The notes under the pieces were generated by a model. The model searched no databases and had not been told where the DNA came from. It saw only the letters and a program-made list of their open reading frames with translations. Of a stretch of 64,000 nt of DNA, positions 33,394 to 41,506 are shown one piece after another. This stretch comes from Sphingomonas sp. CBMAI 2297 (lineage in GTDB: Bacteria; Pseudomonadota; Alphaproteobacteria; Sphingomonadales; Sphingomonadaceae): NCBI RefSeq assembly GCF_029870595.1, contig NZ_JAPDIR010000014.1:1-64000 (forward strand), given 5' to 3'. How positions within the stretch are numbered: position 1 is the stretch's first letter; each line of letters starts with the position of its first letter. Position numbers and translations under genes: made by a program.

Positions 33394-34896
33394 GTGACCA
33401 AAGTGTTTTCGGGCCGGGTGGCCCGCCGGGCCGCATGGACTGCGGCGCTTGCCGGAATAGCGGCGCCCGTCGTCGCGCAACAGGTCGCTCCCGCGCCGCA
33501 GACCACGCCGACGCCCACGCTCCAGGCCGTGCCCGTGCCGCCGTTCGTCCCCAACCCGCCGGTGGTGCTGCCGGTGCTGACGGCGGCCCAGGCGGCCGAG
33601 CTCGCGCCGATCCTGAACGAAGCCGGCTTCGCCCAGGGCCTGCGCCGCGTCGGCGATCCGGCGCCCAGCTTCAAGGACAGCGAGGCGCTGGTGCGCGCTG
33701 CGCTCGACTATGCCCGGGCGGTCCATTCGGGCCGGCTGGCCGAGAGCGACTTCGATCCGAACTGGGGCCTGCGCCCCGCCGCCTATGATCCCCTGCCCGC
33801 CTTTGCCGAGGCGGTGAAGCAGAACCGGGTCGGCGCCTGGCTGCGCGACCTGCCGCCGCCCTGGGCCGGCTATGACACGCTGCAGAAGGGCCTTGCCACC
33901 TATCGCAAGATCGTGGCGGCCGGCGGTTGGCAGAAGCTCGCCGCGGGGCCGGACCTGACGGTGGGCGCGAGCGGCCCGCGCGTGGCGGCGCTGCGCAAGC
34001 GGCTGGCGGTGGAGGATCCCCAGGCGATCGCCACCGGCGACAAGTTCGATGCCGAGCTGAAGGAAGCAGTGGTCCGCGCCCAGCGCCGCTACGGGCTCAA
34101 CCCCACCGGCGTGGTCTCCTCGGGTACGCTCGCCGCGCTCAACGTGCCGGCGCAGGACCGGGTCGGCCAGATCATGGCGAACATGGAGCGCTGGCGCTGG
34201 CTGCCGAGCGAACTGCCCGCCAAGCGCATCCAGGTGAACATCGCCGCGGCGGTGCTCACCGTGTTCGAGGGCGATGCCCCGATCGCGTCGATGAAGGCCG
34301 TCACCGGCCGGCCCGGCAACGAGACGCCGATGCTCCAGTCGAAGATCCACTCGATCGTGCTCAATCCGCCCTGGAACGTGCCCACCGGCATCGCCGCCAA
34401 GGAGCTGTGGCCGAAGGGCGAGGCCGCGCTGAAGGCGCAGGGCTACAAGATCATCGGCACCGGCGCGAACCGCCGCCTGCAGCAGCAGCCGGGGCCCAAG
34501 AGCGCGCTCGGCCGCTACAAGTTCGACTTCCCGAACAATTACGCGGTCTATCTGCACGACACGCCGTCGCAATCGACCTTCGCCAGCTTCAGCCGGCTCG
34601 CCAGCCATGGCTGCGTGCGGCTGGAGAAGCCGGGTCCGCTGGCGCAGCTGCTGCTGCGCAACGATCCGAACTGGCAGCCCGACCAGATCAGCGCCGCGCT
34701 CGCCAAGGGCGATACGCTGCGCGTGACTCTGCAGGAGCAGGACCAGGTCTCGGTCTATCTGCTCTACTGGACCGCCTTCGCCAATGCGAACGGCACGATG
34801 AACTTCCGCGGCGATCCCTATGGCTGGGACAAGGATCTCGCAGCAAAGATCGAGAAACGCTCCGCGATTACGGCTGCGGCCGTTTCCGCACGTTGA
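33394..34896 (+). CDS. L,D-transpeptidase with peptidoglycan-binding domain (YcbB/LdtD-like)
   Basis: A 500-residue exported enzyme. A signal-like segment (ARRAAWTAALAGIAAPVVAQ) is followed by a Pro-rich linker, an N-terminal domain (LDYARAVHSGRLAESDFDPNWG), a PG_binding_1 repeat (LRKRLAVEDPQ...LKEAVVRAQRRYGLNPTG) and the YkuD domain with IVLNPPWNVPTGIAAKELWP, YAVYLHDTPSQSTFA and the catalytic SHGCVRLEKP. This matches the large YcbB class that makes 3-3 cross-links. The start is taken as GTG 33394, since GGAGGAGA lies 7-8 nt upstream; the in-frame TTG 33388 is too close. It is the third L,D-transpeptidase in the window. Confidence 0.92.
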   Translation: MTKVFSGRVARRAAWTAALAGIAAPVVAQQVAPAPQTTPTPTLQAVPVPPFVPNPPVVLPVLTAAQAAELAPILNEAGFAQGLRRVGDPAPSFKDSEALVRAALDYARAVHSGRLAESDFDPNWGLRPAAYDPLPAFAEAVKQNRVGAWLRDLPPPWAGYDTLQKGLATYRKIVAAGGWQKLAAGPDLTVGASGPRVAALRKRLAVEDPQAIATGDKFDAELKEAVVRAQRRYGLNPTGVVSSGTLAALNVPAQDRVGQIMANMERWRWLPSELPAKRIQVNIAAAVLTVFEGDAPIASMKAVTGRPGNETPMLQSKIHSIVLNPPWNVPTGIAAKELWPKGEAALKAQGYKIIGTGANRRLQQQPGPKSALGRYKFDFPNNYAVYLHDTPSQSTFASFSRLASHGCVRLEKPGPLAQLLLRNDPNWQPDQISAALAKGDTLRVTLQEQDQVSVYLLYWTAFANANGTMNFRGDPYGWDKDLAAKIEKRSAITAAAVSAR

Positions 34897-34916
34897 GAAA
34901 AGGGGAAATGATCGAA

Positions 34917-35219
34917 ATGAAGACCCGTACCCTCGCACTGATCGCCGTTGCCGGCCTGGCGCTCGCCGCCTGCTCGGGCAGCAAGCCGGAGGACACCAGC
35001 GCGAACGAGACCGTCGTCGCGAACATCGGCGAGCCCGAGACCTTCAGCAACGTCACGATCGACCAGCCGGTCGAGACGCCGGCGACGACCAATGTCGCCA
35101 CCAATCCGCCGCCGGTCGCCGATCTGTCGCCCGACGCGCAGACCCAGGACGATGCCGACGCGACCGGCATGACCGCCAAGGTCGACCGCAATTCGAGCGC
35201 GGGCGAGCCGGCGCACTGA
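34917..35219 (+). CDS. Small lipoprotein, hypothetical
   Basis: A 100-residue protein with a lipoprotein signal (MKTRTLALIAVAGLALAACS, lipobox LAAC). The rest is low complexity, rich in Thr, Asn, Pro and Asp (VETPATTNVATNPPPVADL), with no predicted fold. ATG 34917 is favoured; ATG 34908 is in frame but too near the AGGGGA ribosome site. It starts 20 bp after the transpeptidase stop, so the two are probably co-transcribed and the lipoprotein may sit near the cell wall. A hairpin follows. It is the last chromosomal gene before the island. Confidence 0.75.
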   Translation: MKTRTLALIAVAGLALAACSGSKPEDTSANETVVANIGEPETFSNVTIDQPVETPATTNVATNPPPVADLSPDAQTQDDADATGMTAKVDRNSSAGEPAH

Positions 35220-35229
35220 GAATCGACCC

Positions 35230-35246
35230 GTCCTCACATTGAGGAC
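35230..35246 (+). terminator. Hairpin after the lipoprotein gene
   Basis: GTCCTCA-CAT-TGAGGAC is a perfect 7-bp stem ending 27 nt after the stop codon. Only a weak T-rich stretch follows (AGTCATTCTTCC), so terminator function is likely but not certain. Confidence 0.5.
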
Positions 35247-35315
35247 AGTCATTCTTCCATAGTCATCCTGGCCATGCGCCGCGATCCCGCTTCTTCTCCC
35301 GTCGATGAGGCAGCG

Positions 35316-35332
35316 GGACCCCGGCACAAGGC
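35316..35332 (+). other. Left attachment site candidate
   Basis: GGACCCCGGCACAAGGC matches 57954-57970 (GGACCCCGGCGCAAGGC) at 16 of 17 positions in direct orientation. The left arm ACCCCGGC is not followed here by its complementary arm; that arm (GCCGGGGT) is found beyond the right copy, as expected if an element split a palindrome. Confidence 0.7.
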
Positions 35333-35386
35333 AGGTGTTAAAATAAGCATCTGATATAATGCGTATTTTATCGTACGATTTTACCT

Positions 35387-35427
35387 GTGTAGGATTTGTG
35401 CAGGATCATCGCACGTTTTTTGTGCAG
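35387..35427 (+). promoter_or_regulatory. Left cluster of integrase arm-type sites (candidate)
   Basis: The heptamer TGTGYAG occurs at 35387-35393 (TGTGTAG), 35397-35403 and 35421-35427 (TGTGCAG), all on the plus strand, with the first two 10 bp apart. The same heptamer is clustered beside the integrase gene at 57835-57902. Repeats near both ends with helical spacing are typical of arm-type binding sites of tyrosine integrases. Confidence 0.55.
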
Positions 35428-35490
35428 ATTGTGACCTTGATGCCACGATGCGGCGGGTGCGTCCAATCCGACCGCGCGGCTATCCACAGT

Positions 35491-35799
35491 TCAGAATAGC
35501 TCACCCTGTCGGCTCGCCTCGATGTACGTTTGCCAACCGGGTTTCGCGGCCTCTTCATCCAACCACGCGGTCACCTGCGCCACGACATAGCCGCCCCCCG
35601 CCTCCACGGTGCCGACCGGATGGAAGTGCGAGCGGTAGCCGGTATTGGTAATCGGCAAGCGCGCACGTGCGGGCATCACGCTCTCGATCTCTAGATGGGC
35701 GGTCACGCCCCACTTCAGAGGCCAATAACGCGCCTCGATCTCGATGCCCCGCCAGATGAAGCGGTAGGTTTGCGGGTTGGTGTCGATTGCATCTCCCAT
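35491..35799 (-). CDS. Conserved-looking hypothetical protein at the left end of the island
   Basis: A 102-residue soluble protein with no recognised family. It is rich in aromatic residues (TYRFIWRGIEIEARYWPLKWG) and ends with a helical stretch (WLDEEAAKPGWQTYIEASRQ). The ATG at 35799 has an ideal AAGGAG ribosome site 6 nt upstream, which fixes the start and supports a real gene. Alone on the minus strand inside the left end, it may be an accessory or excision-related gene, but its size and lack of a helix-turn-helix do not show this. No function is assigned. Confidence 0.6.
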   Translation of the reverse strand: MGDAIDTNPQTYRFIWRGIEIEARYWPLKWGVTAHLEIESVMPARARLPITNTGYRSHFHPVGTVEAGGGYVVAQVTAWLDEEAAKPGWQTYIEASRQGELF

Positions 35800-36088
35800 G
35801 ACGAACTCCTTGGGTTTGGGTTTCAGGTGCGAACTGAAACCCTGCCCATGCGGCGAGCATCGGGGGGCAAGCGGAAAGCGGCTTCGCGGGGAACTGGTTG
35901 CACGGAGCGCAGCGGAGGAAGCTGGGCGGAAGGCGCTTCGTAGCGCGCCGGGGGCAGCGCCCCAGCTCGCGTTAGCGATCGTTACCGGACGGCGGAAACG
36001 CATCGGCGGTTCCGGGCGCGATGCGCCTAGAGCGCGGGCCGGAGGCAACGCCCGACATTGTGGCTGAACCTAATAGCTGTCCCCACAT

Positions 36089-38383
36089 TTAAGCCCGACG
36101 CATGAAGGCAAGGGTACGATGTGCGAAGTTTGTAAGCTCCGCCTCGTTGATATTCTCCGTCTGATAGGTCGGATTCGTGTCGTGGTGGAAGCGGTTCGCG
36201 TAATCGAGGAGTGCGCGAAGCTCCGTGGTGTCTGCTAGGTTTAGAATTTGCTCAGCGCCACCAAGCTTCTGCCGACACAGATCGATAAATCTTCCCAGCA
36301 TGGACCCCGGAGGAAAGATGCCAGCATAGGCGACACGAACGTATGCCTCCAGCATGGGGCGCAGGTCACCCGCAACTACCCGCTCTCGGGCTGGATCTGG
36401 TTGAAGCAAATAGGTCGCCGTTCGCGCGAACCGGCGATCATGCTCGGTGATGCTGTCCTGATTGACGTTCCATTCCTCAAGCGTTGATCCGACCGCCGCG
36501 CGGCCGATCCGCATTGCAGCGCGCGCATCGTAGGGGGCGGCCTTCCACAAGCTGATGAGGAACGGCTTCGAGTGAGACAGAACGATAATTTGACTCACGC
36601 GATCTAGAAGACCCCGGATTTCCTGAATGGTCACCAATGAACGATGTTCATCGAGGCTCGTCATCGGATCATCGATCACGACGATTTTCCCTGCGATCCC
36701 TTGGTCTTGCTCTAGAGACGCGAAGAAGAAAGCAAGGGCGAGTGTGTTGCGGTCGCCCGCGCTGAGCGCGGTACGGAACGACGGCCCAGCATTTGCCGTC
36801 AATGGCACATCAACATTGTTGATGACGACGTTGTATGTGGCCGAGGAGCCCCCTCGGTTATTGACAGGTCCGACACCGCCTAGGCGGAATCCCGCATTGA
36901 AACGTCCGAGGTAGTTGTTGATCGCGGCCTCGTAAGCCGGGAAGATGTTCTGCCGGTAGTTATCTAGCGCCGTGCGAGCATTGGCACGGGCCGTTTCCGT
37001 CGCCTGTTTGGCCTGTTTCTCCGCGAGATAATCATCGCAGAAAGGGGCGATGTTTGCGCTATACCTGCTTTCCGTGGCCTTGAGGCGATTTAGATCGTCG
37101 GTCAGGGCGGGAACGTTTGCCGCCTGCGCCTGCTCTTTCACCACCGCAATCCGCTCATTCAGAGCTAAGAGCTGCGCGGAAATCCCCGAGAGTTCTTGGC
37201 AATTGCGGTGATACAAGTCGATGGCAGCAACCGCGTCATCGTTTAGTGCGGCGGGCTCAAGTGGTGCCGCCTGCTTAGCGGCTATCGCCGCTTGCACTGC
37301 ATTGCGTGCCGCTTTCCAATTCCGGGCGATTTCGGCGGTATCAACCGCGACCTCCGGCACCTCAAGAAAGGGGAGCCAAAAGGTGCGGCGCTGAAGCGCC
37401 GTGGCAACATTCCGCTCGAAAGCGGCCGGAGCTTCGCCGCTATGCGTGGTTCCAATGTTCCGATTGGCGACGGTGAGATCGCTTTTCAGAGCGGCATACT
37501 CGGCGCTGAAATAGGCCCGATAATGGTTGATGATGCCTGACCCGTGGAGCGATTGGGCACAAAAAGGGCAATCCTTCTCCGGCCAGGGCTGATCGTCCTG
37601 GGACAGAATGTGGACGCCATCACTTACCCACCGTTCGCCCGCCTGCCCGAGATTGGCCAGATGCGCTTGAACCTGCGCAGCGGCGGCTGCGTCAAGTTCG
37701 GGCATATCACGCCCGAGAAGTGCATTGAGAGCGGCCACATCAAAGGTTGGTAGTATCAGTTCGGCGAAATTCGGCTCTGCCTGCACCTCGGCCGATGCTT
37801 TCGCGGCGGCGAGTGCACGTTCCGACTCCTGAATCCGGGCATCGACGTTATCCACGGCGACCAGTGCGCAGAAATCGTCCACCGACAGGCCCGCGCGGGC
37901 GGCGGCTGGAATGGCGTTTTCCTTTAGGCGAAGCTGACGATTGTGTTCCTCAATGGCCGCAACGTGGCCTTGAAGCACGGTATTGAGCACCACCCCTTGA
38001 GCGCCAAGGATGAGTTCGTGAAGGTTTTGCCGGTGGCCGCTCTCGATCTCAATGCCGGAGCACACATTCTCCGACACGAACGCATCATCGAATACTGCCA
38101 GCGTTGCTAGAGGTGCCGACCATGCGCCGTTCTGGAAAGTATGTTGGCCTCCGCCGAACGCATCCACAACGATGTGTGGTGGATTGGCGGCGCCCACGCG
38201 ATGGCGATCGGTTATCAACCGGGCATCGCCGTTGCTGAGTGAGCGTAGCACGGCGGCCATGGTCGTTTTGCCGCGACCGTTCTCCGCATAGATCATGCTC
38301 ATGCGGCCAAATGGCAGTTGCGCGCCCGGCGCGATGGAATCGAACTGCCCTACGCCCTGCAGTAACTGGATCGCCTCAACCAT
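36089..38383 (-). CDS. AAA_13-family ATPase with a zinc-hook CxxC (RloC/PrrC-like)
   Basis: A 764-residue SMC/Rad50-like ABC ATPase. It has Walker A AENGRGKTT (33-41), a central helical region with a CPFC zinc-hook-like motif at 272-275, an ABC signature SAGDRNTLAL (541-550), Walker B IVVIDDPMTSLD (567-578) and an H-loop His (VLSHSKPF, His 604). The tail contains R675-x3-E679 and a later His pair (733-734, NRFHHD), which matches in outline the Arg-x3-Glu...His triad of the anticodon nucleases PrrC and RloC. RloC also combines an ATPase head with a zinc hook. It may therefore be a tRNA-cleaving abortive-infection protein; this is inference, and other AAA_13 proteins lack nuclease activity. Divergent from the DUF3223 gene at 38528. 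Confidence 0.75.
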   Translation of the reverse strand: MVEAIQLLQGVGQFDSIAPGAQLPFGRMSMIYAENGRGKTTMAAVLRSLSNGDARLITDRHRVGAANPPHIVVDAFGGGQHTFQNGAWSAPLATLAVFDDAFVSENVCSGIEIESGHRQNLHELILGAQGVVLNTVLQGHVAAIEEHNRQLRLKENAIPAAARAGLSVDDFCALVAVDNVDARIQESERALAAAKASAEVQAEPNFAELILPTFDVAALNALLGRDMPELDAAAAAQVQAHLANLGQAGERWVSDGVHILSQDDQPWPEKDCPFCAQSLHGSGIINHYRAYFSAEYAALKSDLTVANRNIGTTHSGEAPAAFERNVATALQRRTFWLPFLEVPEVAVDTAEIARNWKAARNAVQAAIAAKQAAPLEPAALNDDAVAAIDLYHRNCQELSGISAQLLALNERIAVVKEQAQAANVPALTDDLNRLKATESRYSANIAPFCDDYLAEKQAKQATETARANARTALDNYRQNIFPAYEAAINNYLGRFNAGFRLGGVGPVNNRGGSSATYNVVINNVDVPLTANAGPSFRTALSAGDRNTLALAFFFASLEQDQGIAGKIVVIDDPMTSLDEHRSLVTIQEIRGLLDRVSQIIVLSHSKPFLISLWKAAPYDARAAMRIGRAAVGSTLEEWNVNQDSITEHDRRFARTATYLLQPDPARERVVAGDLRPMLEAYVRVAYAGIFPPGSMLGRFIDLCRQKLGGAEQILNLADTTELRALLDYANRFHHDTNPTYQTENINEAELTNFAHRTLAFMRRA

Positions 38384-38527
38384 GTATCCCCCGGATTACC
38401 GGTGCATCATACTGGGAGCGATTGGAGATGAAAGCGGCACTATCTATCCACATACATCCATTTCGGATGATTTATTGGAGGATGACCGCAGGCTCTCTGC
38501 TCGGTTATCATACCCGCAGGAGCAGGT

Positions 38528-39271
38528 ATGAAATCGATTGAACTTTCTAACGGTCGTAGCTGGAAGTCTCAGAAGGCGGCTCTTGAGCATTTCAAGGCTA
38601 TGCTTGGCCGGTACGCGGATAACGAGACGGTCGAAGACGCCGTGGACCATGATGACCTGCTAGCAGTTTTGGAGCGGTACGATGCCGCTATAATGGACGG
38701 CCCGCCTAAGATTGGCTGCGGCGTAGATCTCTTTGTGAGACGCCGAAACGCTGGTGAGGGATATTCGACGCCGGGCTTTTGGGTGCGGCGGACGGATGGG
38801 AGCGAAACCGATTTTAGCTATATCAGCGCGGTTAAGGGGCAACCAAAGTCCCAAGCCCAAGAGCTATACGATGCATGCCGTGCTTCAGTGGCTGCCGATC
38901 TAGTGGTAGCAAAGAAGCGGCATTTCAAAGAGCATGGCGATGCCGATCGGCGAGTTCCTTGCGATATTTCGGGAAAGCTCATTGCTATTGATGAAGCGCA
39001 CCTGGATCACGCCTATCCCAGCTTTGGGCATCTGGTCGTCACGTTCCGCGCCGCTCGTGGCTGGCAACGGGATGTGCCGCCCGGCGTGCTAACGAAGCCT
39101 GCCGACGGCCAGACATTTACGACTTTCATTGATCCGATGATCGCTGGGGCGTTTCGCGACTTTCATCATCAGGCCGCGACCATGCGTATCATCGAGGGTA
39201 AGGCGAACCTTGCCATGGCGGCACGTCAGCGAAGGCCAAAGGTCCGCCTACCCGTTCAACTCGCCGTATAA
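38528..39271 (+). CDS. DUF3223 (DCL-like) protein with an HNH-like C-terminal segment
   Basis: A 247-residue protein. Residues about 1-110 match the DUF3223/DCL pattern: FKAMLGRYADNETVEDAVDH, LLAVLERY, KIGCGVDLFVRR and FWVRRTDGSETDFSYISAV. The second half has PCDISGKLIAIDEAHLDHAYPSF, which resembles the C-x-x-(T/S)G...AHxDHxxP pattern of HNH-type nucleases fused to this domain, though only one cysteine is seen. It may bind or cut nucleic acid. AGGAGCAGG before the ATG supports the start. It is divergent from the RloC-like ATPase across 144 bp, suggesting a shared control region and perhaps one defence unit. Confidence 0.65.
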   Translation: MKSIELSNGRSWKSQKAALEHFKAMLGRYADNETVEDAVDHDDLLAVLERYDAAIMDGPPKIGCGVDLFVRRRNAGEGYSTPGFWVRRTDGSETDFSYISAVKGQPKSQAQELYDACRASVAADLVVAKKRHFKEHGDADRRVPCDISGKLIAIDEAHLDHAYPSFGHLVVTFRAARGWQRDVPPGVLTKPADGQTFTTFIDPMIAGAFRDFHHQAATMRIIEGKANLAMAARQRRPKVRLPVQLAV

Positions 39272-39425
39272 TCAGCGACGACTGCCAAGCCACCCAGAGC
39301 CACTGGCCAACACTTCGAGCCGCGACACCAGATCGTGCAACGGAAGACGCCAACGCCATGTTGCTGCGCCGCAACAAGGGCGAGCAAAGACCGCCGCTAC
39401 TCAACTATGGAGCGAACTCTTCTCC

Positions 39426-39459
39426 TGTGCACATTCGGAGAATGTATAAGTGCACACCT
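39426..39459 (+). other. Candidate origin of transfer (oriT) upstream of the relaxase gene
   Basis: TGTGCAC (39426-39432) and GTGCACA (39450-39456) form an inverted repeat; inside it CATTC (39432-39436) pairs with GAATG (39440-39444). The sequence TAAGTGCACACCT (39447-39459) resembles the MOB-Q nick region of RSF1010-type plasmids (TAAGTGCGCCCT), sharing the AAGTGC core. It ends 55 bp before the MobA/MobL start codon. The remainder of the gap 39272-39514 shows no gene. Confidence 0.6.
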
Positions 39460-39514
39460 AGCGGAATAGCTGCCTCCTTCTGCTTCTTCTCGGCGGCTTC
39501 CACGGGGGGATTGT

Positions 39515-40504
39515 TTGGCGATTTATCACCTTCGGTTGAAGGTTCATTCGCGGTCGCTTGGGCACGCCGCTACACCCGGTGGTGCGACCCGACGGTCGGC
39601 CATCGCGGCGGCGGCGTACCGGTCGGGCGAGCGGCTGTTCGACATCGCGCAGGGGCGCTACTTCGAGTTCGACAAGCCCGACGTGTTCCATACCGAGATC
39701 ATGGCACCGGATGCCGAACCTGCCCCGGCATGGGTGTTCGACCGGCAGACATTATGGAACCAGGTCGAGCGGGCGGAGAAGCGGGGCGACGCCCAGCTTG
39801 CCCGCGAGATTGAGATTACCCTGCCGCGCGAACTGAACCGGGGCCAGCAGATTGCCCTGGTCCGCGATTTCGTGCGGGAGCATTTCACCAGCCTCGGCAT
39901 GGTCGCCGACGTGGCGCTGCACGAGCCATGCGCGGCCGATGGCGACCGCCAGCCGCATGCGCATGTGCTGCTCACCTTGCGGCGGCTCGATCCGGCGACG
40001 CCGACCGGTTTCTCGACATTGAAGGAGCGGGATTGGAACGAACGCGAGGACATCGCGCGGGCGGTCGCCGAGGCGCGCAAGCGTTTCAACAATACCGGGC
40101 TGGACGAGGACAAGGCCGCGCTCGACGTGGCCGAGGCGCGGCGCAACGTCAATGTCTGGCGGGCCGCCTGGGCGGACCATGCCAACCGTGCGCTGGAAGC
40201 GGCGGGGTCGGTTGCGCGCATCGATCACCGCACGCTGGAGGCGCAGGGGATTTTCCGGTTGGCGCAGCCGTATCTCGGCGTCGCCCGCCATATCGAACGG
40301 GCTTACGACTATGTGCGCCAGCGGGTGACGCAGTGGATCTCGGTCAAGAAGCGCGCGTCGCTCTATGAGGAAGCGCAGCACTATAAGCAGCGGGACCCGG
40401 TGGCGCTGGCTGGGTTCCTGATGCGCCTTGGCGACATGGCGGAATCCTTCACCGCGCAATTCCGGCATGACGCTCCTTCGATCCCGGAGGTGCCGCTTGA
40501 GTAA
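39515..40504 (+). CDS. MobA/MobL-family relaxase
   Basis: A 329-residue conjugative relaxase of the MOB-Q/MobA_MobL class. The opening MAIYHLRLKVHSRSLG, GGATRRSAIAAAAYRSGERL (the family's AAYRxG motif) and the metal-binding PHAHVLLTLR (H-x-H) are visible; the preceding HEPCAADGDRQ supplies the rest of the His triad region. Such enzymes nick oriT through an N-terminal tyrosine, here probably Tyr 4 or the Tyr in AAYRSGER. The protein is short and has no primase or helicase domain. It overlaps the next gene by 8 nt. The candidate oriT lies directly upstream. Confidence 0.88.
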   Translation: MAIYHLRLKVHSRSLGHAATPGGATRRSAIAAAAYRSGERLFDIAQGRYFEFDKPDVFHTEIMAPDAEPAPAWVFDRQTLWNQVERAEKRGDAQLAREIEITLPRELNRGQQIALVRDFVREHFTSLGMVADVALHEPCAADGDRQPHAHVLLTLRRLDPATPTGFSTLKERDWNEREDIARAVAEARKRFNNTGLDEDKAALDVAEARRNVNVWRAAWADHANRALEAAGSVARIDHRTLEAQGIFRLAQPYLGVARHIERAYDYVRQRVTQWISVKKRASLYEEAQHYKQRDPVALAGFLMRLGDMAESFTAQFRHDAPSIPEVPLE

Positions 40505-40973
40505 CGACGATTTCGACGCGATCTTTTCGGGGCAGTCACCCACGCCCCGGAGCTTCGTGCAGCGCGTGGGCCGGGCGGAGCCCGTCCCCGCGCCAGCGCC
40601 GCTGCCCGAGGACATGCCCGGCACGAGCGTTTACAAGCCCTATGGTTCGATGCCCGCCGGCGGAAGTGAAAGCTGCGATGTGCAGCGCTGGCTCGATGGC
40701 ACCCAGATCGCCGAGGGCATCGAGTTCCAGTACCGGTTTTTGATGCAGATCGGCTATGTCGGCGACGAGCAGATCAAGCTGTTCCTGCCCGACTGCATCG
40801 TCGTCATCGAAGGCCGGTTCCTGCGCGACCTGCGCAAGAAGCTGGCGCGGCGGCAAGTCACGTTCATCCAGCAATACACACCGTTGATCTGGGGACCGCC
40901 GCCCAACGGCGATCCGGTCATCGAATCCATTACGGTGGTTCGCCCAGAGGCGGCGCATCATCGCAGAGGCTAA
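40497..40973 (+). CDS. Hypothetical protein coupled to the relaxase gene
   Basis: A 158-residue protein starting at TTG 40497, with GGAGG 6 nt upstream inside the relaxase gene's 3' end. The first 65 residues are acidic and Pro-rich (GQSPTPRSFVQRVGRAEPVP), likely disordered. A compact domain follows (IAEGIEFQYRFLMQIGYVGDEQIKLFLPDCIVVIEG, here cited in parts; then LRKKLARRQVTFIQQYTP). Translational coupling to mobA suggests a mobilization accessory role. No family is recognised. Its end overlaps by 4 nt the convergent membrane-protein gene. Confidence 0.65.
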   Translation: MSNDDFDAIFSGQSPTPRSFVQRVGRAEPVPAPAPLPEDMPGTSVYKPYGSMPAGGSESCDVQRWLDGTQIAEGIEFQYRFLMQIGYVGDEQIKLFLPDCIVVIEGRFLRDLRKKLARRQVTFIQQYTPLIWGPPPNGDPVIESITVVRPEAAHHRRG

Positions 40974-41506
40974 GGCGTACGAAGCATCCGGCGGCAATAG
41001 TCCGGCAGGGCGGCGTAAGCCTGGTTTAGGTGCGTGGATTGGCCGGGCGGGCGCAGGCATTGCGCGACCGAGGGCGTCGAAGCGGCGCGCTTTGCGGACG
41101 CTTTGGTCTTCGCGCCCCCCGTCATTGCGCGGAGAACCGCGATGCCAAGGCCGAGCAGGGTCAGGATTGCCGCCCAGCTTAGGGTAGGATGGCTCAGGTA
41201 GGACAAGGCCAGCAAACCGGCGAGCAGGCCGCCGACGATCGCGGCGACCTTTCGCAGGCCGCCGAGGCTGACGCCTCCGCGCGGCGTGCCGCTCATCGCA
41301 TTCCATTCGCGTTGCCATTGCCGGTATTTCCCGGCGCGTTCACCGGCGCGGGCGCAGCCCGTCGCGGCGAGAAGGGCGACGAGCGCACCAACACCTTCGG
41401 CCGCGCCCGTCCACCAGAGATAGCCAAGCCACAGGGCGAAGCATCCAACGGCGGCCACGACCAGCGGATGGCCGAAGAACATGACCGATGCGGGTGGGCG
41501 TTTCAT
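40970..41506 (-). CDS. Membrane protein coupled to the coupling-protein gene
   Basis: A 178-residue protein with four hydrophobic segments in two pairs (HPLVVAAVGCFALWLGYLWW and GVGALVALLAATGCARAG; then VAAIVGGLLAGLLALSYLS and LSWAAILTLLGLGIAVLRAM) separated by a cytosolic loop (KYRQWQREWNAMSGTPRGG). Its ATG overlaps the stop of the VirD4-like gene by 4 nt. The layout, two-helix modules beside an ATPase that itself lacks clear N-terminal helices, suggests it supplies the membrane anchor for that ATPase. This is inference; no family is recognised. Confidence 0.7.
   Translation of the reverse strand: MKRPPASVMFFGHPLVVAAVGCFALWLGYLWWTGAAEGVGALVALLAATGCARAGERAGKYRQWQREWNAMSGTPRGGVSLGGLRKVAAIVGGLLAGLLALSYLSHPTLSWAAILTLLGLGIAVLRAMTGGAKTKASAKRAASTPSVAQCLRPPGQSTHLNQAYAALPDYCRRMLRTP

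Noticed and set aside
39358..39813. Plus-strand frame overlapping the relaxase start
   Set aside because: It overlaps the MobA/MobL gene in another frame, shows no domain, and covers the oriT-like hairpin.
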